From Arenicola marina (taxonomy: Eukaryota > Annelida > Polychaeta > Arenicolidae), in the NCBI GenBank assembly GCA_964019135.1, contig OZ025249.1, forward strand, positions 33,741,759 to 33,805,758: DNA of 64,000 nucleotides, written 5' to 3'. The notes beneath the pieces were generated by a model. It worked only from the letters and a program-made list of their open reading frames with translations. It was not told the origin of the DNA and did no database searches. Made by a program: the position numbers and the translations under genes. Positions 12,216-24,200 of this stretch are shown here, piece after piece (position 1 is the first letter of the stretch; each line of letters begins with the position of its first letter).

Positions 12216-15200
12216 TTCCCCTTTAATTACCGGTATAGCGGCTTTGACAGTTTTTTGATTGGTGTGGTAAGCGATGTATAAATGAATCACATGCAGCCTA
12301 CATAGAGTGCTATTTTCATTTTACCTTGTTTTGGGTTGGATGAAGAGATGATGCAAGTACCACGGTCGTACAGACTAGGTGTGCCACTCTCCCTACTTCA
12401 CTTCATATCGTTACTAACCGGTCTTGTTAATGACACGAGTGTGAGAGTTTTTTGTTTTTTGAATAATTGAGGTATGTTTTTTATTTCAACATCCTGGTCT
12501 TCCCTGCACAATGTTCCCTTTTGCCGCAATGTCGAGGAAAATAGTGAAGAGGTATAACTTTTGGTGTTGGAATGAACTAATCGTTTTGTGCTACGTGACT
12601 TCTCTGAGAAGAAGAGTATATATTAGATAAACAAGACAAGTCACATGCGGCCTTGACAATTGTGTAATCAAAAGTGGTTAAGACAGGTTAATATTCTTGG
12701 TAGAAGCAGCGTTTTCTAATCTCTGTCGTTTTATCAAATTTCTCAAGCTATCTCTTGTCTATGGCGCTCGGATTAGTGGGTTATTCTGTTGGGTATGTTG
12801 CCCTTGTGTCCTAAGCTAAGATTATTTCCAGCGGCTACATTTTGTCATTTTCTACTTTCTCGCACAAAAAAGATATTTTCGCATTGATTGAGTGAGAAGT
12901 CGAAATAACATTCTGCAACATATTATATGAAAGCGGTTATAGGGTAAGAGTTTAAAAGCATGAAGATAAAAACGTAAGAGGGTGCTACCACCGAGGCAGC
13001 TCCAAGGATTTTCTTTCTCGAAATGCCGACTTGAAATATTGTTTTATTTAGAAAAATGTCATTACTATAAAATCGACAACGCAACTGTGCACAATCAACG
13101 GATTAATATTTAATAACTTCACCGTCTATATCTAATTGAGAGCCTGATATGCAAATACGGCAGGGATGGGTGGGTATGTACGAGGCGTTATCGTAAGTTA
13201 GAAACCTGGCACTAGATTAGGGGGTGTGCAACTTCGAAGTCCAACTTTTCTGCTAATTTGTGTGCAGTAATATTCAATTAGTAATTCCAAATTAAGTACT
13301 TTGGATTATTGACTGGCGTTGAGCAGCAAACAAAGGAAGTAAATATCACTTCAGGTGTTACTTTTTTAACTAATTGATTTAATTGGTAAAGACATCGAAA
13401 AATCTGTCTGTAACTTAATTCCTTGTTATCGACCAAAACGATTTAATTTTAACTTGTATGTGTACACTTTGTTCTATGCTATATCTCGGTGGTTGGTTGG
13501 CTTATCCTGTAGAGACTAAGAGTAGAAGTTTGGGGTTGGATTTGATAGTTTTGTCCAACACAAATGACATTGCCATATGACGGAAGATTCTCATCAGCAA
13601 ATGCTTCTGTCCCGTACTGTGATATTATGCTGCTTACCTTGTCGACACTGCTTCAGGAGGAACTGGTACGGTTTGGGGCTGCGTCCCACCACATTCCATA
13701 TTTGGGCTTTGACAGTTTCCGGTTCCTGTGACGACACAATGAGACGCCATCTTCGTCTCGTTCATTGATCACGTGACAGCATTGTTAGGCCGATCTTCGT
13801 TCAGACCCCACCCCGAGAACGTACTGAGTGTGTGACCGTTCATTCAGGACCAGAGCAATTCTTTGTTAGTCCAAGGTCTTTGACTGGTCATTGAGCAGAA
13901 ATGTGGCGTTCAGCAATTCTTTGCTGGTCCAAGGTTTGTGACTTGTCATTGAACAGAGATGTGAAGTTCTAAGAGTGTCGGCCTCAAAATTTATGGAATG
14001 CTGTAAGATTGTTAAGAACCTATTGATTGATAATTGGAGAAAATTTATATGCGGATGTTTTTCACGTTAGTTAAATGTGGTAAATCGGGGTGTGTTTGAA
14101 AGGTTTCTTAATTGCGGTGAATGGTATTGGGACCTGGAGTGAAATGAAATAAGATATTGTAACGTTGCGAAAGCAAGAATGAATGGTTTTCTTGTTAATG
14201 GTACGTTACTGTTGTTTTGTTTCTAAGCTACGTTACGAGACCTATTTTTAGCTTAAGAGGAGTAATCACGTGTAATAAATCCAGTCGGCAGCTCTGCTGC
14301 TGTGTATGCGGAGTAGACTATGGTGTGCCAACAGGGGCCGGCGGTCATCCCTCGCCTGCTGGGGGCGAGTGCAGGTCCGTCTTAACGTGGACGGGATTTG
14401 GTGCGAAGATGGAAGAGTGTTACAAGAAGGCTTCGTGTGTTTTGACCTTTGGCCAGAGGTTTGGTGGGCCACATCGCAACACGTTGTTTGTGTACAGATA
14501 CATTCAGTTTATAATACAAACTATGGCTGTGATAAATAAAGCAGCATATAAAAAGTTTCTAAAAAAAAGAATGCAGTGTGGTTTTCTTATTTTTCCACCA
14601 CTTTATAGAGAGGATCAATTGTAGGTTTTGGGTCTCGAAATCGAAATCCAAGCATAATGTTAACGCAATACGAGGGCTATCGTGAAATAACGCTTCAGGG
14701 CCGTAGACCCTTCGCTGAAACAAGCGTGATCGAGAAGCTATTCACGAACATGTAAAAATTTCATATTAAGTAGGATTTATTTATAACATCATTCCTTATT
14801 ACTGAAACAAGATTCTATTCCTGCATTTAATGATCGTTTTGAAATCTATTGTTGTAAGTACAAAATACAATCTTCTAACGTATCACAAGATTCATTGTTG
14901 AGGACTAAAGAGGCTTAGCTAACCAGAACCCTTTCTTTGCGAATATCAAACAAAGCTCGTAACACATCCGTCCTTATAGTGGTATGAACCTATATAATCT
15001 GCAGACAAATAAGACCATTCTGATATACAATAGTCCCAGGAATATCTAGCTGAAAGTTTCAAGAAATCAAATTTTAAATGTACGTTTTTAAAAGCTTATT
15101 ATGCACTGGTAACATATTTAGCTTAAATTAAGTCTGATACCACTTACTATATACATAAATATTTACAAGCTAGAAACGATATATATATATAAATAACTAC

Positions 15201-15262
15201 TTTCTTACTTACATTGATCAATGTTCATTGCCATTATTACGCTTGTATTTAAACTAAACAAC
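12216..15262. other. Intergenic DNA between convergent MED26 and STIL
   Basis: Mostly A/T-rich sequence without a supported gene. A frame at 14217-14624 (+) has no recognised domain; it is followed inside by AATAAA at 14535-14540, a possible poly(A) signal on the plus strand. The part next to STIL should contain its 3' UTR. Confidence 0.5.
14776..14781 (-). terminator. Candidate STIL polyadenylation signal
   Basis: On the minus strand this is AATAAA, about 480 bases beyond the STIL stop codon. It is the nearest exact signal I noticed; cleavage position is not determined. Confidence 0.35.
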
Positions 15263-18200
15263 CTATAACAGTTTCGGTAACTCCTTAAGTCTTTCAATGT
15301 CTAAAATCTTCGCGGGGGGTTTTCCCTCTCTTTTCAACTTCGGTGCACCCTCCACCCCAGCTCCCAGGTAAGCCCCAAATTTATTAGAGTCTTGACCATG
15401 TGGTGGGTTTGCGCCAGGGGTCCCCGGGTATTGGTGGGACTGACCCCCGTCGCGGGGGCTTTGGGGGTTTCCTGCCCCCCGGGGGGTCTGCTGTGGTGCG
15501 GCGAGGGCCGTCGTCTTACGGCGCAGGCTTGGGTGAGCTGGGGAGGAAGATGCCCCGGGCGTCCTATTGGACGTGACGTCAGATGAGGCGCCGCAGTGGC
15601 TACCGGAAGCCGAGCCGCGACGCCCGGTGGCGCGGAACGACTCGCCGTCCGAGTGGTACAGCGGCGCGGCAGTGGCGTCACGGCCGCTTCCGGAGTACTG
15701 GCAGCTATAGCAGGACACGTTCCCATCCGCACACCTCAACAGGCTGGTATCCGACATGGCGTTCTCGTTCGTAGCGTGGCCGCCGCCACGGCCACTTGCC
15801 GATGCCGTAGTCTCGTTAAGCGACGCCCCATCGCGCGTACCCACGAAGCTACTTTCACTCAGTTTCCGCAAGAAGTCCTGGATATTCAACACGGCCGGGT
15901 TTTCCGCGTACACCTCTCCCTCGGACGGGCTGTCCGTGCCCGTGTCCTCCGGCGATTGACCCTCTCCCAGCAAACCGTAACGCTCCAGGTACTTGCGGGA
16001 AGCGAACGACATGTGGTTGGCAGACATGCCGTATGTGCTGACGTCGGACTTGGCGCCCGCTGACGCAGCGACGCGGTCGAGGCCCCCGCCCCGTGGCGCC
16101 GCCTTGCGAGGGGAGGTGCGCAGTCGGGCCAGCTCCGACAGTTGCTCGTCGGAGAGGTACTTCATGGCCAATGAGTCGGCGGCCGTGCTCTGGTCAGTGT
16201 CGCTGCCGTCCAGGAACATCGACACGTAGTTAATCTTGGGTAACATAATCGAGTGGAGATAGGTACTCTGGTCACAGCTGTAAAAGATTTGAGATCATCA
16301 GTATTCATTTAGTTATCTTTTAAACAAGTGTAGAAAGTCACAAGTGCATATTGAAATCATAAAACAGTTCATGCTAAGTCTATGCCTAAAAGCGCGTAAC
16401 TGCTGAATATTCATGGATGTAACATGTGGCCTCATAATTACGCATCATTTGTGTCGTACTCAATTCGAAAATTCTTTGAGAGACCACTAAAATAAACATA
16501 TATTGATTTCAAGCACTTCGAAAAATGAAAAATGACGCCAGACAGTACACAAATTGAGTAATCGTTACGGGACTGAAAAAAACAGTTGCAATAATATTGT
16601 CAGCCAGTAAATCGTTTATGTCGGTAGCATCTGCCTCTGTATATGTATTTATAATAATGCAATCTACCTGCATAGAGCTAAGAGTCGAGTGTGAAATTAG
16701 TGATTAATGATGGCAATATGACAGAACAGAGATGGCGGTTATACCTGCTGGACTTTTCCGATTCCCGGCCACTCTGCTCCAGATTGACGCCCATGTCCAG
16801 GAGCTGTTTCCGAGTAAGGGCGGCCACGTCGATCGTCTGATCCCGAACGCTGTAAGACTCCTCTCTGTTGTCGGTACTGTAGTCCGGACCCGTTCCCTGC
16901 ACTCCGTGACATCTGGATCCCTGCAGTGGGGTGTCCGGGGCTCGCCGGTCCGTAGCAGTGGTGTCACGTGACTCTGTCGCCGTGGTGTCACGTGCCGTAG
17001 TATCGTTGACAGAAGTTCCACTTCTATTGTGCAACAGCTTCTGGACATTGCCCTGAAAAAGATTAGGCTTTCTTGAGAACTCTTCCATAAATATTCGATA
17101 ATTTTATATCTACTCTCTTTGTGTACATGATTTACATACGACCTTTGTCGCAGATACCATTTTGATGGAAGTCAAAACCGACACAAATCGAGTGGTATAT
17201 CAGATTAAAACTATGGGTGGAAATGAACAAGCACAAGAAAGCCAAACTGTGCCAAGCCACCTCCCGGGATTGTGGAATGGTGTTGAATGAAACATGCGCC
17301 AGGTTCAGGAGCGGGACCCAAGCACCTGTTGAGCTCAACCTGCTTTTGTTTTGTTTTTTTAAATTTCACACAGAAGATCGACGTGAACAGTAATACAGAA
17401 TCACAAAGAAAATACAATACGCATTAACAATTTCTAATAATACACACAATCTGTACATTTACATAGCCTTGCAATCGATAATGTATCCCATTTACTGTAT
17501 ATGCACTGCTTGGCTTTGTCACTTATAAGGGTATTACCTATACCTAGAGTTTCCAGTGTATAATGTTTAAGAATTATTTTACAAAATATTGCGATATACA
17601 TATATCTTCCTCAAAATCTACAATCGTAAATATATTTCTTTGCCAAAAGAGCTCAGCCTGCTTAGTAACGGAGCTACTGTGGTTCCTCTCGAAAGACATA
17701 TGGTAAACTTACTATGAGATTCTCATAGAACTGTTTGTTGTACGGCAGACTGATGGCTGGGTGACTCTCTCCCAGCCCAGCATCTAACTCGTCTTCGCCA
17801 TCAGGCTCAGGAGTATCTTGCTGTAATCAGAAGCATATCAGATAATCGGACTAATCAGATACAACAACCAGTAAACCCATGACATGAAAGAATTAAACAT
17901 ATAGCCTGGTAAACCACAATTATGACGACGAAGAAGACACATGTAATACAAAAGAGTGGTTTCAGACCAAGACGGCTTTTTTCATCAAGAGGTCACTAAT
18001 TATGAGAGACACACTCACAAGTGTTACCCAACACCTTGAGGACACCTTGAGGTGTTTGTGTCTTGTAGACCGCCACTGAGCGCCTCTGGGTAGAAAATTG
18101 GATACGCCATGGAAGAATCAAAGCCTAGCTGGCCATGGCCCCATGAGGATATTTCAGAGACTTGATCCTTTTCTTTTTCTTATTCACTGCTATTACTATT

Positions 18201-21200
18201 GGATGCTTACCCGCTCGTACATGCTGACACTCTCTCCCAGCACTGGGCTTCTGTCACTGTCGGGGTACCAGTCACTGTTTCCCATTTCAGTTCTGCGGAA
18301 ACACGAACATAAGCACATAAGAAAGTGTCACGCTTTGTACACTTATAGTCGACAAGGCAGACATTACTTCTCGGGGGAGATGGAGGTGTATGCCAGCATG
18401 TCGACAAGGCAGACATTACTAAACTTACTTCTCGGGGGAGATGGAGGTGTAGGCCAGCATGTCGACAAGGCTGACATTACTAAACTTACTTCTCGGGGGA
18501 GATGGAGGTGTAGGCCGGCATGTCGACAAGGCAGACATTACTAAACTTACTTCTCGGGGGAGATGGAGGTGTAGGCCAGCATGTCGACAAGGCTGACATT
18601 ACTAAACTTACTTCTCGGGGGAGATGGAGGTGTAGGCCGGCATGTCGACAAGGCTGACATTACTAAACTTACTTCTCGGGGGAGATGGAGGTGTAGGCCG
18701 GCATGTCGACAAGGCTGACATTACTAAACTTACTTCTCGGGGGAGATGGAGGTGTATGCCAGCATGTCGACAAGGCTGACATTACTAAACTTACTTCTCG
18801 GGGGAGATGGAGGTGTAGGCCGGCATGTCGACAAGGCTGACATTACTAAACTTACTTCCCGGGGGAGATGGAGGTGTGGGCCGGCATGTCGACAAGGCTG
18901 ACATTACTAAACTTACTTCTCGGGGGAGATGGAGGTGTAGGCCGGCATGTCGACAAGGCTGACATTACTAAACTTACTTCTCGGGGGAGATGGAGGTGTA
19001 TGCCGGCATGTCGACAAGGCTGACATTACTAAACTTACTTCTCGGGGGAGATGGAGGTGTAGGCCGGCATGTCGACAAGGCTGACATTACTAAACTTACT
19101 TCTCGGGGGAGATGGGAGGTGTGGGCCGGCATGTCGACAAGGCTGACATTACTAAACTTACTTCTCGGGGGAGATGGCGGTGTAGGCCGGCATGTCGACA
19201 AGGCTGACATTACTAAACTTACTTCTCGGGGGAGATGGAGGTGTAGGCCGGCATGTCGACAAGGCTGACATTACTAAACTTACTTCTCGGGGGAGATGGA
19301 GGTGTGGGCCGGCATGTCAACAAGGCTGACATTAATAAATTTACTTCTCGGGGGAGATGGCGGTGTAGGCCGGCATGTCGACAAGGCTGACATTAATAAA
19401 CTTACTTCTCGAGGGAGATGGAGGTGTAGGCCGGCATGTCGACAAGGCTGACATTACTAAACTTACTTCTCGGGGGAGATGGCGGTGTAGGCCGGCATGT
19501 CGACAAGGCTGACATTACTAAACTTACTTCTCGGGGGAGATGGAGGTGTGGGCCGGCATGTCGACAAGGCTGACATTACTAAACTTACTTCTCGGGGGAG
19601 ATGGAGGTGTGGGCCGGCATGTCGACAAGGCTGACATTACTAAACTTACTTCTCGAGGGAGATGGAGGTGTAGGCCGGCATGTCGACAAGGCTGACATTA
19701 CTAAACTTACTTCTCGGGGGAGATGGAGGTGTGGGCCGGCATGTCGACAAGGCTGACATTACTAAACTTACTTCTCGGGGGAGATGGAGGTGTGGGCCGG
19801 CATGTCGACAAGGCTGACATTACTAAACTTACTTCTCGAGGGAGATGGCGGTGTAGGCCGGCATGTCGACAAGGCTGACATTACTAAACTTACTTCTCGG
19901 GGGAGATGGAGGTGTAGGCCGGCATGTCGACAAGGCTGACATTACTAAACTTACTTCTCGGGGGAGATGGCGGTGTAGGCCGGCATGTCGACAAGGCTGA
20001 CATTACTAAACTTACTTCTCGGGGGAGATGGAGGTGTAGGCCGGCATGTCGACAAGGCTGACATTACTAAACTTACTTTTCGGGGGAGATGGCGGTGTAG
20101 GCCGGCATGTCGACAAGGCTGACATTACTAAACTTACTTCTCGGGGGAGATGGAGGTGTAGGCCGGCATGTCGACAAGGCTGACATTACTAAACTTACTT
20201 CTCGGGGGAGATGGCGGTGTAGGCCGGCATGTCGACAAGGCTGACATTACTAAACTTACTTCTCGGGGGAGATGGAGGTGTGGGCCGGCATGTCGACAAG
20301 GCTGACATTACTAAACTTACTTTTCGGGGGAGATGGAGGTGTAGGCCGGCATGTCGACAAGGCTGACATTACTAAACTTACTTCTCGGGGGAGATGGAGG
20401 TGTAGGCCGGCATGTCGACAAGGCTGACATTACTAAACTTACTTCTCGGGGGAGATGGAGGTGTAGGCCGGCATGTCGACAAGGCTGACATTACTAAACT
20501 TACTTCTCGGGGGAGATGGCGGTGTAGGCCGGCATGTCGACAAGGCTGACATTACTAAACTTACTTCTCGGGGGAGATAGAGGTGTAGGCCGGCATGTCG
20601 ACAAGGCCGTTATTAATAAACTTACTTCTCGGGGGAGATGGAGGTGTGGGCCGGCATGTCGACAAGGCTGACATTACTAAACTTAATTCTCGGGGGAGAT
20701 GGCGGTGTAGGCCGGCATGTCGACAAGGCTGATATTACTAAACTTACTTCTCGGGGGAGATGGAGGTGTAGGCCGGCATGTCGACAAGGCTGACATTACT
20801 AAACTTACTTCTCGGGGGAGATGGAGGTGTAGGCCGGCATGTCGACAAGGCTGACATTACTCAACTTACTTCTCGGGGGAGATGGAGGTGTAGGCCGGCA
20901 TGTCGACAAGCATATCAGACATGATGCTCTCCTCGGTTCTGTTCTGAATTCCGGTCAGCTGCCACTCCTCCATGCTGAGCGTGTCATTACTGCCGGGGGC
21001 TCCGACCTGCAACCCGTCGAGGTCCCCTGGCTCCGGACCCTCGGGCAGTGGCTCGTGGGGCTGGGGCCGGCGGGGTGCGGCCGCGGCCGCGCCCATCGCG
21101 TGGAGCCGGCTGTCGGGAGGTGGGGTCGACTGGCGGCGGCGGGCCCCCGGATCAGGGTACCCATGCGGTAATATGACTCCACGGGAGATATCCTGGGTGC

Positions 21201-24200
21201 CGCTGCAGCGTGGGTCCAGCTGTGTGTCGTTATGTGTCAGGTTATCCGTGCTGTTGTCATGGCAACCGTTGCTATGCTGTTCTTGATCGAGCCAGCGAAG
21301 ACTAGTGTTGACGGCGATAGAGCAGCGACCGGGCACTGAGGCCGAGCGCTTCATCTGTGGCCGACTAGCGGAGGAGGAGAAGGAGGAGGAGGAGGAAGAC
21401 AAACTTGAATCGGCAGCGGATTTGACACGTGTCAGCGTCGCTTTGTCATGGTCCCGCTCACTAGCGGGCGGCACTGGGTTGCTCTGCGGCTGCGTTGCGT
21501 TATTGTCAGCTGCGCCGCCGCCATTTTGTCTCATCGTTAGCTCCTGCAGCTGTTCCCGGAGCAGTCGCAGCTGCTCGTCCTGCACCTTCAACAACTCGTA
21601 CACGTCACTAGGAATCTGTGACGTCACGCTGGCCCCGGATGCCGTTTGATCCAGATGGCCTCCAGAGTCTCCGGAGTCGTTGCTCTGCATGCCGCTGTCG
21701 GTGGATCCAGAATTGTGACCCGGAGAAGAATTGGCGCTGTCCTGATCAGCTTTCTTGGGCGGCTGCGAAGTCAGGTGGCAGAGGCCTGGGCCTTGGGCCT
21801 GGATCGGAGAGGGGAATGGGGGCTGGATCCCACCTACTGTCGTGGCGGTGGGTGGAGGCTGGGACTGCTGAGGCTGCGGCTGCTGCTCTGGCACGGATCG
21901 TGCTGGCAATCGTAGGTCCGCTCCAAGGGTCTGTCCGCTGTGGTGACTGGAGAGAGCTAGGCCGCCACTGGACTGCTCGGCCACCGAGTACTGACCTTGA
22001 CCTTGGTAAGCTCCGTGACCTTGACCCTGGTAAACTCCCTGAGGTCCTTGAGGTGGCGCCACTGACTGCGTCACGGTAGCACGGTGACATCCGGCAGCTG
22101 ACGGGTGGGGCGCGCCAGGCGGTTGTCCCATGTACTGAGCGGCGCTGAATCTCTGGATCATCGCAGCCCGAGGGTGGCGCTGTGCCGGATCACCGTAAGA
22201 GTTGGCCGTGGCGGGCGTCGGCCCCCCTGAAGACGAGTATTGCTGAGTCACCACGGCGGTCGCGGGCGACATATTGGGGTGTGACCCCGGCCCTGGGCGC
22301 TGCGGGTGGTACCCTTGAGGATACCAAGGCGGGTTTGCGTATACTCTCGGCGGCGGTCCGCGCAGCTGCGATGGATCACTGGCTGCTGAGGACGGGTTGC
22401 CATACGGTTGCTGCCACTGCGGTTGCTGCTGTCGTGGATGCTGCTGCAGATATTGCTGTTGCTGATGCGGTTGCTGCAGTTGCTGCTGCATTAGCGGCTG
22501 CTGATGCGATTGCTGCTGCAGTTGCTGTGGTTGCTGCTGCAGTAGCGGCTGCTGCTGATGCGGTTGCTGCTGAAGTTGCTGTGGCGGAGCTGAAGGGTGA
22601 TACTGATGCGTCTGGTGCTGTGCATTCAAGTGGGTTGCCGCAGGTCTGTGGTTGGCCGGCAATCCCGGGCGCACACCGCGAGCAATCATCGGGCGGTGCG
22701 GCGGCTGTTGGCGCGGGCCTTGGGCTTGAGGTTGGTAGGACTGCTGGAACCTTTGCATTCCAAGTAGGCCCGGGTCAGCCATGCTCCGAGGGAACGGGGC
22801 TGGGGAATGTCCCTGAGCACCGACCCAAGACGTGGACGGGATGGAATCCGTAGTCTCGCCACTGACGGAGCCTCGACTGAGCGTTCTGCCGGGGTCATCA
22901 AACAGAAGGCTGACCTCCGGCACGGACGGCGTCACCATGGGAGCCTGGAACGTTCATACAACCATTGCAGGCCTCGTGGAATGCAACAAATATGGAAACA
23001 TCGCGATGATCTTGATACTTTTACATATACATGTAGGTTAGTGCAGTACCAGTCAAATACAGTCATAGGAGGAACGTTATGCCCCTATTCGTACTTACTC
23101 CACAAGGTTTAAAGCCCCGGAGTCTGAACAAGAAAGGTCAAATCGACAGCCGGGAACGTTAACTGTAAACTGAACGTGCCGTACAAAATAAGTCCATGGT
23201 AGCGCCGCGTACCTGGGCTCTGCATGGGGCAGGTGTTGACCGAGGGGTAATATCTTCCATGCTTCCTGATTGATGAGATTCTAACTGCAGGTCACTGGAG
23301 TTCTGTATGTCACAGGAGTCGGTTTTCAAGGCTCTGGAAGACAGACATAATAAATTTAATTGCAAATAAAATTTCGTACAGTTTTTCTTTAAACAATCCT
23401 GTAAAAACAAGTTTTCGCCTATTTGGTTCTGCAAATCAATCCGCACTTGGGGTTACCTAAAAATGGTAGCATATTTACTACTCACAATTTGCTAAGGATC
23501 ACCTCTATGCAGAGATATCTGAGTGTGTAACAGGTGACCGTAATTCTACTAGTGTATAACAGGTGACTCTGTAATTCTACTATAATACAAAGACGTTTGC
23601 CTTTACCATGCATTGTGGCACACGAGTAACAGATTGGACACAGATTGGGGAAGGTTTATCTGTATTATAGCGGAATCACACAATCACCTGTTATACACTC
23701 AGATATCTCTGCATAGAGGTGATCCTTAGCAAATTGTGAGTAGTAGATAAATACACTATATCTATGGTAATGGCAAAAAAAGGGTCATGTTCAGAAAATA
23801 TATCATTCTTTACATGGAGGAAGGCATAATGCATTATCATAATGCATTATCAATGTCTAATCATTTGTGACGATATCTAGCGCTAATACCAAATAGTACC
23901 CATAATTCAAACATCACATGCGATGGCGTCTCACAGTGGATCAATCGGAACTACGATTAGCGAAGTGGTTTATTGAAGAACTGCCGATATGGGCGTTGCA
24001 CTGTATATACTGACCCGAGAGACCTCTCCAAAGCAGCGTCAAACAGCACCCTCTTGTCCCCGCTCTCCACAGCCACCGTCTCCAGTTCCAGGGGGCTCTG
24101 GGCGCGGCCCAGATAGTCCTGACAAAGGGACACGAGACTGGCATGGACAGGGAGCAAACCTCATCACAATAAACCAGAAAACATAAAACACAGCAATGAT

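Noticed and set aside
10641-12290. Minus-strand open frames of up to 195 codons with SCYTS/ATPH repeats
   Set aside because: Translation of the 37-bp minisatellite; frames shift between repeated peptides as unit length varies.
14217-14624. 135-codon plus-strand frame
   Set aside because: No domain, poor composition for a protein, and no splice or promoter support.
18340-20910. CRISPR-like regular array
   Set aside because: Units are contiguous without unique spacers, and the surrounding genes are animal genes with introns. It is a minisatellite.
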